Below, piece by piece: positions 1-7,137 of a stretch of 9,890 nt of DNA (its first letter is position 1; the number at the start of each line of letters is the position of its first letter). The notes under the pieces were generated by a model. It searched no databases. It was given only the letters and a program-made list of their open reading frames with translations, and was not told where the DNA came from. Where the stretch lies: assembly GCA_016763495.1 (NCBI GenBank), contig JAESTR010000093.1, positions 1 to 9,890 on the forward strand, read 5' to 3'. Both the position numbers and the translations under genes were made by a program. This stretch comes from Kordiimonadaceae bacterium. Its GTDB lineage: Bacteria > Pseudomonadota > Alphaproteobacteria > Sphingomonadales > Kordiimonadaceae.

Positions 1-119
1 CGCATGGGGAGTTCAGTTTCTCTTTTACTTGTCACCACCATTGCTGATCGCATCAGGTCAATGCATTTATCGTAAGAAAGCCTGCTTTTAATATCAGCAC
101 TGTTTAAAATGATCGCCAT
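1..119 (-). CDS. Ornithine cyclodeaminase / mu-crystallin family protein, N-terminal fragment
   Basis: Only the first 39 codons lie in the window; the gene continues past position 1. Translation of the minus strand from the ATG at 117-119 begins MAIILNSADIKSRLSYDK and continues CIDLMRSAM. The pattern 'I-L-x-x-x-D-I-(x3)-L-S-Y-x-x-C-I-x-L-M-R-x-A-M' is the typical N-terminal helix region of the ornithine cyclodeaminase/mu-crystallin family, NAD(P)-dependent enzymes that include ornithine cyclodeaminase, alanine dehydrogenase and ketimine reductases. A TAA stop lies 11 codons upstream in frame and no other ATG is available, so the start is well fixed; an AGGGG stretch about 12 nt upstream is a rather distant ribosome binding site. 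The gene starts 42 bp after the stop of the BASS transporter and in the same direction, so the two are probably co-transcribed and the transporter may carry a substrate or product of this enzyme (inference). The NAD-binding domain is outside the window, so the exact reaction cannot be named. Confidence 0.72.
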   Translation of the reverse strand, partial: MAIILNSADIKSRLSYDKCIDLMRSAMVVTSKRETELPM

Positions 120-161
120 ATAGTCTGGTGCCCCTGTGAAGCATAGTGTTTAGATAGTATT

Positions 162-1034
162 TTAGGTGGCGGACCGTTGCTGCCAATACCGTAATAAGCG
201 AACAAAAAGCATCGCATTTATAAGCATGATAACGCCGTAAATATTTGCTCCACTGGCCAGCTCTATATCTTTCAACACAACGAGTGTGAGGAAAATAGCC
301 ATAGTGGCATTTTGTACGCCAACTTCCACCGACAAGGTAATTTTCTGATCAGTTGGAAGCTTGAGTAATGTCGCTAAACCAAACCCAATTAACATAGCAA
401 TAACGTTGAGTATCAACGAGGCCGGTGCAATAATCGCCAAATTATGAATGGTTTTTTCATATCCAACAACCAGTGAAAATATAATCACGGAAAACAAGAC
501 AATCATAGAGGCTGGCTTAAGGTAGGTGATGAGCTTGTCGGCAGCTTCTTCTTTAAAATGGCGGAGGACCATACCCGCAGTAACAGGTAACACCGTCATG
601 ATGAAAAGTGCCTTCATTATTTGCAGAGGGGCAATTTGAGGGGCCGTACCGTGGCTGTAGAAATGGACGAGAGCCAGCCCAATGATAAACGGTGTTGAAA
701 ATACAGTCACTAAACTAGAAAGCGCTGTCGATGTATCGGAAAGAGCGACATCACCCCGCATGATGAAGACCACAGCGTTTGATGTTACGCCCCCCGGGCA
801 TGCAGCAACGATCATCATGCTGACGGCAAGCATCGGAGGCAATTGCAGCAACGTAACAACGGTGAAAGCAAGAAGCGGTAACAGTATAAGTTGCCCAAAT
901 AGTCCAGCCAAAACCGGTTTTGGCGCGCTTGCAAGCCGCTTGAAATCTTGAACAGCCAAAGAAAGGCCCAAGCTGAACATAACAGCAATCAGCCCCACGG
1001 GCACAAGCACAGTACTAACGAATACCTCAGACAT
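162..1034 (-). CDS. Bile acid:sodium symporter (BASS) family transporter
   Basis: A 290-residue, highly hydrophobic inner-membrane protein with about nine or ten predicted membrane segments, close to the usual BASS length. Family hallmarks are ACPGGVTSNAVV at residues 78-89, corresponding to the crossover/Na+-site loop of bacterial ASBT proteins, and EVGVQNATMA at 237-246, where E237 and Q241 match the conserved Na+-ligand Glu and Gln. Such proteins couple import of an organic anion to Na+; bacterial members carry bile acids, pantoate, keto acids or unknown acids, so the substrate is not assignable. The reading frame is open for 54 further codons upstream to 1196, but those residues are not membrane-like or family-like, and the ATG at 1032-1034 is preceded by a strong AGGGGG, so I start here. 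A possible -10 box (TACAAT on the minus strand, 1076-1081) lies 42 bp upstream. It lies just before an ornithine cyclodeaminase family gene, probably one operon. Confidence 0.87.
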   Translation of the reverse strand: MSEVFVSTVLVPVGLIAVMFSLGLSLAVQDFKRLASAPKPVLAGLFGQLILLPLLAFTVVTLLQLPPMLAVSMMIVAACPGGVTSNAVVFIMRGDVALSDTSTALSSLVTVFSTPFIIGLALVHFYSHGTAPQIAPLQIMKALFIMTVLPVTAGMVLRHFKEEAADKLITYLKPASMIVLFSVIIFSLVVGYEKTIHNLAIIAPASLILNVIAMLIGFGLATLLKLPTDQKITLSVEVGVQNATMAIFLTLVVLKDIELASGANIYGVIMLINAMLFVRLLRYWQQRSAT

Positions 1035-1038
1035 AATT

Positions 1039-1044
1039 CCCCCT
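1039..1044 (-). promoter_or_regulatory. Ribosome binding site fixing the BASS transporter start
   Basis: AGGGGG on the minus strand lies 4 nt before the ATG at 1032-1034. It supports the internal start MSEVF over the longer open frame that begins at 1196, whose extra 54 residues do not resemble the family. Confidence 0.6.
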
Positions 1045-1881
1045 ACACTAAAAACACCCCATCCTAACGGGGATAATTGTACGCCACTGAGAAAATGTCC
1101 AGAACCAACTTGGCAGTCAAACTTTGTTTGGTTTAAATTACAGTGCTGCAGGATAGCACACGTTGGGGGAACGTCTCGAATTCGGCTCACAATCACTGGC
1201 CTTCGCGTTCAATTCATGAAGGTTCCTGCACATCTTCTTTATATTTCAACACCTTAAGGGCAGACAGCTCGCCTCACCAAGTTGCGCTAACGTTTCAAGA
1301 CGCAATATAGAAATACTCCCAATATACCAATTCACCGAGATAATTGCTCCCGTCCACCTCTATAATTCTCACTACCGCACGCTCCTTAACACCCTGCCCT
1401 ACACCCTTGCCGGCTAAACCGGACGTATACGGAAGGGGCCCATTAGCATACCCTGCCCCTGTTATTTTGGTTTAGGACGCCTTCAATGAATGGTGCATGC
1501 GCATCTTTCAATCGCCTTCGGCTTTTACCCCTTTTTCATTGTTTTAAAATTGAGTGACCACGCCCGATGGCTGGAAAGCCCTACTCTGGCATTACTGGCA
1601 TTATCCACAAGGCTTGGATAGTGAGCGGAAAGGTGGATGCGCTATGCTCAGGAAATACTGCCAAGCGCCTCACGTTCGTCACCACCCGCACTTAAGTATG
1701 GAAAAGAATAGGTACCCAAAGCATTCACAACAGCGATGCCTATGCATTTTAGTTACACTCATGTATTTTGGTTACACAAGGATCAACACCTAAATATACC
1801 CCCCCACTACAGCCTCCGTGTAATAGTGTTTGCCGTTAGTTCATATGATGGTTAACAATGGCATTTTGTGCCAACTACTGT
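1045..1881. other. Long intergenic region without a recognisable gene
   Basis: About 840 bp between the divergent BASS and GPH transporter genes. The only longer open frame (1554-1793, plus, 79 codons) has no good ribosome binding site, an unusual composition rich in His, Cys and Trp, and resembles no family I know. Structure seen: a possible imperfect stem, CCCTTGCCG (1404-1412) against CGGAAGGG (1430-1437) with one bulged G; a near-repeat of ACCCTGCCC (about 1391 and 1451); and a 9-bp tandem near-repeat TGGCATTA(C/T) at 1587-1604. The BASS-proximal end probably holds that gene's promoter (TACAAT at 1076-1081, minus). No IS ends, tRNA or clear terminator were found. It could be decayed coding sequence or leader regions. 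Confidence 0.5.
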
Positions 1882-1896
1882 GCGCTAGCGCTATTA
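1882..1896. promoter_or_regulatory. LacI-type operator upstream of the GPH permease
   Basis: A 10-bp perfect palindrome GCGCTAGCGC (1882-1891) overlaps the 8-bp core TAGCGCTA (1886-1893). This core is identical to the centre of the perfect operator at 3386-3401; over the 14-bp operator window (1883-1896) the two agree at 10 positions. A central CG step in a dyad is typical of LacI-family operators. It ends 28 bp before the ATG of the permease, a position suited to repression of transcription. No unambiguous -35/-10 pair could be assigned around it. That the regulator is the LacI-family protein encoded at 6088-7137 is inference. Confidence 0.55.
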
Positions 1897-1924
1897 CATC
1901 AGTATTTTAAGGGCTGTCCAGTGT

Positions 1925-3274
1925 ATGAATGAAAAGACACCACCTCCCGTCCGGTGGAAAACATTCCTTGGATATGGCACGGGCGACTATGCTTTAAATT
2001 TATTTTGGCAAGGCACCAGCTTTTACCTATTTTTCTTCTACGCAAATGTTGTCGGCATCCCCAACACCGTTGTCGGCACCATTTTTCTAATTGCAAGTGT
2101 ATGGGACGCCATCACAGATCCAACCATGGGCTTTATCGCAGAGCGCACTCGTAGCCGCTGGGGCCCCTACCGGCCTTACCTCCTATTTGGCGCCGTACCA
2201 CTGGGGGTATCCTTTGCCCTTTTATTCACCCTGGTCACTTTTGAAAACAAATTTTGGGAAGCGGCTTATTATCTGGGCATACTGCTATTATTTCGCAGTT
2301 GTTATACTGTTGTCTCTATCCCCTACTCGGCGCTTGGTGCGCGGGTGACGCGCAACTTTGATGCTCGAACAAAACTCTCCGGAGTACGAATGTATTTTGG
2401 GTTTTTAGGCGGTATCAGCATCAGTTTTTTTGCTAAACAAATGCAAGGAACTTATAGCGATGCAGAAGCCTTCGCCTATATGGGCGTAGGTGCCGGATTC
2501 TTAGCAATTTTTATTTTATATTTCTGTTTCCACGCTACGACAGAGTCCGCCAATCCTATCAATAAAATTGTAGCCAACGCCCGTGTAACCGATGGGATTT
2601 CCTCAATTTTTTCCAATAAACCATTCTTGCTTTTAATAGGTGGCTTTGTAATGGTTAATGTAGCCACCACCGTTATAGGACAAACCAGCCTATTTTATTT
2701 TGAGAACCAGTTTGGTGGCAGAGATATCGGCAACACAGCAATTGTATTTGTGCTGGCAGCCCCTCTGGTTGGCATCCCCTTTTGGGCCACCGTTGCGCTA
2801 AAATTCGGGAAAAGAAATACTTGGATTGTAGGATCACTCGTCGCGCTGTTAGGTCTTGGGCTTATATACGTCGACCAAAGTAATTCCACATTTCTTACCT
2901 TAGCAGAAATATCCCTCACGTCTGTGGGGTTAAGTGCCTATGCTATCTTGTTCTGGAGCATGTTACCCGACACCATAGAATACGGAGAAGTACACAGTAA
3001 TATTCACAGCGAGTCCCTACTGATCGGCATCGCGTCGTCGTTCCAGAAAATTACCATAGGTATATCAGCCTTTGCCGTAGGACTGCTGTTGGACTATGTG
3101 GGCTTCGAAGCCGGCACCTCTTTTTCCAACGGCACGAGCCAAGGCCTTAAAAATATTTTCACGCTTGTCCCCTTTGGCGCGTTATGCGGCTCCATTGCCA
3201 TTATCTATTTTTATCCCATCACGGCTAAAATGCACGGTCAGTTTGTTGCCACTCTGCAAAAAAAGGTGAAATAG
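1925..3274 (+). CDS. GPH-family (MelB-like) cation:sugar symporter of the major facilitator superfamily
   Basis: A 449-residue inner-membrane permease with about 12 hydrophobic segments, the usual length for glycoside-pentoside-hexuronide:cation symporters. The N-terminus carries the family pattern GYGTGDYALNLFW (residues 16-28), with D21 at the place of MelB Asp19, and helix II carries WDAITDPTMG (60-69), where D61 and D65 match the cation-binding pair Asp55/Asp59 of MelB (numbering recalled). The following loop ERTRSRWGPYRPYLLFG (73-89) is a GPH signature, as is the C-terminal-half stretch with HSESLLIGIASSFQK. These proteins import a sugar or glycoside with H+ or Na+; the sugar cannot be read from the sequence. 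The ATG is preceded by AAGGG with 11 nt spacing, somewhat long, and no better in-frame start exists. A LacI-type operator lies just upstream, and the next gene, 164 bp downstream, has its own operator, so the two transporters probably form one regulon but not necessarily one transcript. Confidence 0.9.
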   Translation: MNEKTPPPVRWKTFLGYGTGDYALNLFWQGTSFYLFFFYANVVGIPNTVVGTIFLIASVWDAITDPTMGFIAERTRSRWGPYRPYLLFGAVPLGVSFALLFTLVTFENKFWEAAYYLGILLLFRSCYTVVSIPYSALGARVTRNFDARTKLSGVRMYFGFLGGISISFFAKQMQGTYSDAEAFAYMGVGAGFLAIFILYFCFHATTESANPINKIVANARVTDGISSIFSNKPFLLLIGGFVMVNVATTVIGQTSLFYFENQFGGRDIGNTAIVFVLAAPLVGIPFWATVALKFGKRNTWIVGSLVALLGLGLIYVDQSNSTFLTLAEISLTSVGLSAYAILFWSMLPDTIEYGEVHSNIHSESLLIGIASSFQKITIGISAFAVGLLLDYVGFEAGTSFSNGTSQGLKNIFTLVPFGALCGSIAIIYFYPITAKMHGQFVATLQKKVK

Positions 3275-3366
3275 CCCCATCAGGCCAGACACTTCCTTTA
3301 GTGCAAAATCCCTCTCAAAATCGATCACATTTTCTAGTATTTTTTCCCGCATTTTGGCAAATGGCG

Positions 3367-3401
3367 TTGACTCTCTGTATTGTTAATGTTAGCGCTAACA
3401 T
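3367..3401 (+). promoter_or_regulatory. Promoter region with perfect LacI-type operator for the sugar symporter
   Basis: ATGTTAGCGCTAACAT (3386-3401) is a perfect 16-bp palindrome with the central CG typical of LacI-family operators. A good -35-like TTGACT lies at 3367-3372, and a 17-bp spacer places the -10 at about 3390-3395, inside the palindrome; the -10 itself (TAGCGC) is poor, so a bound repressor would sit squarely on the promoter. The site ends 37 bp before the symporter ATG. From memory, the dyad fits the ATGTTA-N4-TAACAT form described for the gluconate repressor GntR of Escherichia coli, a LacI-family protein. Confidence 0.72.
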
Positions 3402-3438
3402 ATCAATAAACAAATTTGAATAGCTTCGGGAGCGGGAA

Positions 3439-5001
3439 ATGGGTTTGTCATCAATCGATATGGGGGTGTTTGCAGTCTATGTTATAGGCATAATCGCAAT
3501 TGCCTTGTGGGTTTCACGGGATAAAGAAGGCCACGACAAAAACACAGAAGACTATTTCCTAGCAGGCAAATCACTGCCGTGGTGGGCAATTGGTGCGTCC
3601 CTGATAGCCGCCAACATTTCAGCCGAGCAAATCATCGGCATGTCAGGTTCTGGCTATGCTGTTGGACTTGGCATCGCATCCTACGAGTGGATGGCAGCCA
3701 TCACACTTGTTATTGTCGGCAAATATATGCTGCCAATCTTTCTGGAGCAAAAAATATACACTATGCCGCAGTATCTGGAGCAACGCTATAATCATAGTGT
3801 TCGCATGATAATGGCAACTTTCTGGTTAGCGCTTTATACCTTTGTAAACCTCACATCTGTTTTATGGCTTGGCGCACTTGCCATCCACACTATTGCCGGT
3901 GTCGATATGATCTATGGCATGATTTTCTTAGGTGTATTTGCTCTTACCTATTCCCTTTATGGCGGGCTAAAAGCCGTAGCACTAACCGATATCATTCAGG
4001 TTGTTCTATTAATTTTGGGCGGACTATTCCTATCCTACCTGACACTTAATCTCATTGGTGGTGAGAGCGGTGTAATTGGCGGCTTCACAACCCTTACCGA
4101 ACGCTTCCCTGACAGGTTTGACATGATCCTCAGTGAAGATAGCCCCTTCTATAACGACCTGCCCGGCATATCTGTGATTATTGGTGGTATGTGGGTCATG
4201 AACTTCTCTTATTGGGGGTTCAACCAATATATAATCCAGCGCGCCCTTGCCGCAGAAAGCCTTGAAGAAGCACAAAAGGGTATTAACTTTGCTGCTTTCT
4301 TGAAACTTTTGATGCCGCTTATTGTTGTGTTGCCTGGCATTGCCGCCCTAGTGCTCGCACCAGACCTTGAACATGCTGACCAAGCCTACCCAACTATGTT
4401 GAACTTGATGCCCGTTGGCTTAAAGGGCTTGATATTTGCGGCGCTTGTAGCGGCGATTGTCTCATCACTTGCATCAATGATGAACAGTATTGCCACCATC
4501 TTCACCATGGATGTTTATAGCCATTACCGTAAAGACAAGAGTCAAAAACATTATGTGACTGTTGGCCGAATTGTGAGCATCACAGCCCTTAGCCTTGCAT
4601 TAATTACAGCAAAACCACTGCTAGGCAGTTTCGATCAAGGGTTCAAGTTTATCCAAGACTTCACCGGTTTCTTCACACCAGGTATCGTGGTCATATTTAT
4701 CCTTGGCCTTTTCTGGAAGCGAGCAACTGCCGCTGGTGCAATCGTTGCAGCGATTGGCTCTTTCGTACTCTCACGTGCCTTCTATTACTTGCTGCCCGAC
4801 TATCCGTTCATCGACAGGGTGGGGCTTGTATTCCTTATCTGCACAGTCCTTGCCATTTTGGTCTCACTAGCAGGCAAACCTCAGGAACATGCTGAAACCG
4901 TTGATATTGGGGATATTGATTTCTCCACGAGCAAAACATTCAACCTTCAAGCAGGGCTAATCATCCTCATCCTGATCGCGCTCTATACCACGTGGTGGTA
5001 A
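3439..5001 (+). CDS. Sodium/glucose-type symporter, vSGLT-like (SSS family)
   Basis: A 520-residue inner-membrane protein, close to Vibrio vSGLT (about 543), with about 14 hydrophobic segments. It closely follows vSGLT in sequence: NISAEQIIGMSGSGY (59-73), YEWMAAIT (82-89), GGMWVMNFSYWGFNQYIIQR (249-268), FAALVAAIVSSLASMMNS (333-350) and FIQDFTG (404-410). Comparing with the vSGLT galactose site from memory, Q64, E83, N255, K289 and Q406 match the contact residues Q69, E88, N260, K294 and Q428, while A86 replaces S91. S342/S343 match the Na2-site serines. It should import glucose, galactose or a close hexose with Na+. A GGGAG ribosome binding site lies 6 nt before the ATG. Upstream sits a perfect LacI-type operator; 111 bp downstream is glucokinase in the same direction, fitting uptake followed by phosphorylation of glucose. 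vSGLT-type proteins with broader monosaccharide range exist, so the sugar is not certain. Confidence 0.93.
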   Translation: MGLSSIDMGVFAVYVIGIIAIALWVSRDKEGHDKNTEDYFLAGKSLPWWAIGASLIAANISAEQIIGMSGSGYAVGLGIASYEWMAAITLVIVGKYMLPIFLEQKIYTMPQYLEQRYNHSVRMIMATFWLALYTFVNLTSVLWLGALAIHTIAGVDMIYGMIFLGVFALTYSLYGGLKAVALTDIIQVVLLILGGLFLSYLTLNLIGGESGVIGGFTTLTERFPDRFDMILSEDSPFYNDLPGISVIIGGMWVMNFSYWGFNQYIIQRALAAESLEEAQKGINFAAFLKLLMPLIVVLPGIAALVLAPDLEHADQAYPTMLNLMPVGLKGLIFAALVAAIVSSLASMMNSIATIFTMDVYSHYRKDKSQKHYVTVGRIVSITALSLALITAKPLLGSFDQGFKFIQDFTGFFTPGIVVIFILGLFWKRATAAGAIVAAIGSFVLSRAFYYLLPDYPFIDRVGLVFLICTVLAILVSLAGKPQEHAETVDIGDIDFSTSKTFNLQAGLIILILIALYTTWW

Positions 5002-5037
5002 GCGCTCATCAACAATAGACCTTTATGGGTTCTCCAT

Positions 5038-5071
5038 GGGGAAGGTGCGTCTTGAAATCGCATACTTCCCC
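5038..5071 (+). other. Stem-loop between the symporter and glucokinase genes
   Basis: GGGGAAG (5038-5044) pairs with CTTCCCC (5065-5071), and inside it TGCG (5046-5049) pairs with CGCA (5059-5062), leaving a small internal bulge and a 9-nt loop. No T-run follows, so it is not a standard intrinsic terminator. It may stabilise or attenuate the transcript between the two genes, which would let the membrane protein and the kinase be expressed at different levels (inference). Confidence 0.45.
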
Positions 5072-5112
5072 TGACAATCACACAGGCTCAGACCCTAGTA
5101 AAAGAGTATAAC

Positions 5113-6077
5113 ATGACGGACAACACCCCTATTTTGGTTGCAGATATTGGCGGAACAAATGCGCGATTTTCTTTGGCTGATACCGACGGGAAATTAATAC
5201 CTGAGTGCCCTAAGGTCGTGGCAACGGCTGACTATGACAGCCTGCAGGATGCAGCAAACGCGTACTTAGAGACCTCGACCAGACCGCGGCCCAAGTTGGC
5301 GGCTATAGCCATTGCAGCGTTTATTGCCCATGACACGATCCAAATGACAAACTGCCCTTGGACCTTTAAAAAATCCGCCCTCGCAACCGACTTGCATGTT
5401 GAACGCGTCAATATTCTTAATGATTTTGAAGCTATTGCCTGCGCGCTCCCTGTATTGAACGATACCGACCTTCAACAAATTGGCGGATCTGAAATTGATA
5501 TTACTGGCAACAAAGTCGTTATTGGCCCAGGGACAGGGGTCGGTGTGGCGTGCCTAACTCCCGTGGGAGATGGCTGGAAAGTTATAACAAGCGAAGGCGG
5601 CCACATCAGCTTCGCTCCGGTTAATGATCTGGAGCATGACATTCTCCGCACTGTTAAAAAGCTCTATCCGCGCGTATCAGTTGAACGTATTATCTCGGGC
5701 CAAGGGCTAAGCACGCTGTATCAGGCGTTTCAACTCTTCAGGGAAAACCCACACAACAACTAAACCCGAGCCAAATCACAGAAAATGCCTTAAAGAATCC
5801 GACGGGGAACTGCCGAAAAGTAGCTGATTTATTTTGCAATATTCTTGGTAGCTTTGCTGGTGATATGGCCGTTACTTTCAACGCGACTGGCGGCCTTTAC
5901 TTAGCAGGTGGGGTCCTTCCGAACATTATGGAGATTTTCCACGCCAGCCTCTTTAGGGAGCGCTTTGAAGAAAAGGGCCGCCTCAGCTTTGTGAAAAATA
6001 TTCCGGTTCTTCAAATACAGGAAAGACAGCCTGCACTTGTCGGCTTGGCAGCACACGCACAAGGGAAGTTTTACTAG
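5113..6077 (+). pseudogene. glk: Glucokinase (Glk family), interrupted by an apparent single-base frameshift
   Basis: Glucokinase phosphorylates glucose to glucose 6-phosphate with ATP in the cytoplasm. The first part (5113-5763, 216 codons) carries the phosphate-binding motif DIGGTNARFSL (11-21), LNDFEA (102-107) with the likely catalytic base D104, GPGTGVGVA (138-146), EGGHISFAP (161-169) and VERIISGQGL (190-199). It then hits TAA at 5761-5763. The rest of the protein is readable in the third frame as GKPTQQLNPSQITENAL, then GSFAGDMAVTFNATGGLYLAGGV and RFEEKGR, to TAG at 6075-6077. The match is best if one base is missing near 5740-5747, beside GGG and AAAA runs: 965 nt plus one gives exactly 321 residues, the normal Glk length. 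It may be a sequencing/assembly error, a recent mutation, or less likely programmed frameshifting. The usual AGP-type turn before TN is AAFI here (68-71), another oddity. The ribosome binding site is weak (AAGAG). The gene follows the sugar symporter and converges with the lacI-type gene. Confidence 0.9.
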
Positions 6078-6087
6078 AAATCGGCGA

Positions 6088-7137
6088 CTATGCCGTCGGT
6101 GGTGCCACCGTATCACGGAGAACCAGATTAAAGTCCATCTGGTTGCGTAGCCTGTGCTCATTGGTGGCTGAGGCTTCTTTGTTCGTAAGCTGATCGATCA
6201 GCATATCCGCCGCGCGTTCAGCCATTTCTACAATCGGCTGGTGCACAGTGGTAAGCCCCGGCCATATGGACGAGGCGATCGGCGCATCATCAAATCCAAC
6301 TACCGACACGTCACCCGGTACAGATAGATTGTTCTTTTGCACGGCCGCAACGGTCCCTGCCGCCATTTCGTCATTACAGGCGAAAATTGCTGTAGGACGC
6401 TCCGCCTCTGCGAGCAAGCTTTCAGCAGCAGAGAAGCCGGATTTAAAGTTATAAAACCCTTGCTGAACATACCCTGCAGGCAGTGAGACGCCGTGTTTTT
6501 CTAGTGCCTGCTTGAAGCCACGAAACCTCAGGTACGTCCCACTATGATCTGGATGGCCTTTGATAAAGCCAATTTTACGGTGCCCCTGCTCAATCAAATA
6601 TTCTGTCATTTCAAAAACCGCTTGGGTTTCATCCATACATACTGAGGGGAACGGGCATTCTTTACGCTCAGGTGAAATGCGGATAGTCGGCACGTTTGAT
6701 CGTTGTAAAATATCCAGAACGCTGTCTGTATCTGCAAAAGGGGGCGGTAGAATAACGCCGTCGATACGGCTACTTCGAATAAGATCTTCTAGCGCACTGC
6801 TAATATCTACCTGCGTGTCATCAAAAAAACTCACCACAAGATTATAGCCCCGCGTTTGACACTTCGCCATTGCGCCAACGAGCAGCTGCCCCATATAGCC
6901 TTCCCTCGGCCGTTGATACAAAAACGCAATCAAGTGTGATTTGGAACTGGCAAGACTACGCGCTGAAATATTGGGTTTATACCCAAGCTCCGCAATTGCA
7001 TCCTGCACCTTTTTACGGGTGGCTTCCCGGACTTTTACTTCGTTCCCAAGCACTCGAGAAACAGTCATCATTGACACGCCCGCTAATTGGGCGACATCCT
7101 GCATGGTGGCATCCTTTATTTTACTATTCATTCCCAT
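6088..7137 (-). CDS. LacI-family transcriptional regulator
   Basis: A 349-residue DNA-binding repressor of usual length. The helix-turn-helix is at about residues 11-30, TMQDVAQLAG followed by VSMMTVSRVL, and the hinge helix has NISARSLAS (56-64) with the minor-groove-inserting Leu. A periplasmic-binding-protein-like effector domain follows, with ACNDEMAAG and VVGFDDAPIAS and a late PGLTTVHQP stretch, as in sugar-responsive members. The recognition residues MM..R resemble the KM..R of GntR (TKMTVSR), whose recalled operator form matches the palindrome upstream of the sugar symporter; this links the regulator to that operator by inference. The start is the ATG at 7135-7137; another in-frame ATG lies two codons later. 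GGAGGG lies 14 nt upstream of the first, rather far, so the start is slightly uncertain. Its stop is 10 bp from that of glk, convergently placed. No copy of the operator was seen in front of its own start, so autoregulation is not evident. The inducer is probably a sugar or phosphorylated sugar of the neighbouring pathway. Confidence 0.93.
   Translation of the reverse strand: MGMNSKIKDATMQDVAQLAGVSMMTVSRVLGNEVKVREATRKKVQDAIAELGYKPNISARSLASSKSHLIAFLYQRPREGYMGQLLVGAMAKCQTRGYNLVVSFFDDTQVDISSALEDLIRSSRIDGVILPPPFADTDSVLDILQRSNVPTIRISPERKECPFPSVCMDETQAVFEMTEYLIEQGHRKIGFIKGHPDHSGTYLRFRGFKQALEKHGVSLPAGYVQQGFYNFKSGFSAAESLLAEAERPTAIFACNDEMAAGTVAAVQKNNLSVPGDVSVVGFDDAPIASSIWPGLTTVHQPIVEMAERAADMLIDQLTNKEASATNEHRLRNQMDFNLVLRDTVAPPTA

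Noticed and set aside
1035..1196. Upstream extension of the BASS transporter frame by 54 codons
   Set aside because: The extra residues are not membrane-like or family-like, and a strong AGGGGG lies just before the internal ATG at 1032-1034.
1281..1291. Operator-like GTTGCGCTAAC
   Set aside because: It resembles the LacI-type operator minus one base, which breaks the dyad spacing; distant from the BASS start and probably chance.
1380..1440. Possible group II intron or other ribozyme remnant, suggested by the GTATACGG-type stem
   Set aside because: No domain V sequence, no maturase or reverse transcriptase, and the pairing is short.
1554..1793. 79-codon open frame on the plus strand
   Set aside because: No ribosome binding site, odd composition, no resemblance to any known protein; most likely chance.
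3826..3833. TTAGCGCT inside the symporter gene
   Set aside because: Only one half of the operator matches and the other arm fits nowhere; it lies in coding sequence.
6097..6110. CGGTGG-tg-CCACCG stem as a bidirectional terminator for glk and the lacI-type gene
   Set aside because: It lies inside the 3' end of the lacI-type gene, the loop is only 2 nt, and there is no T-run on either strand.
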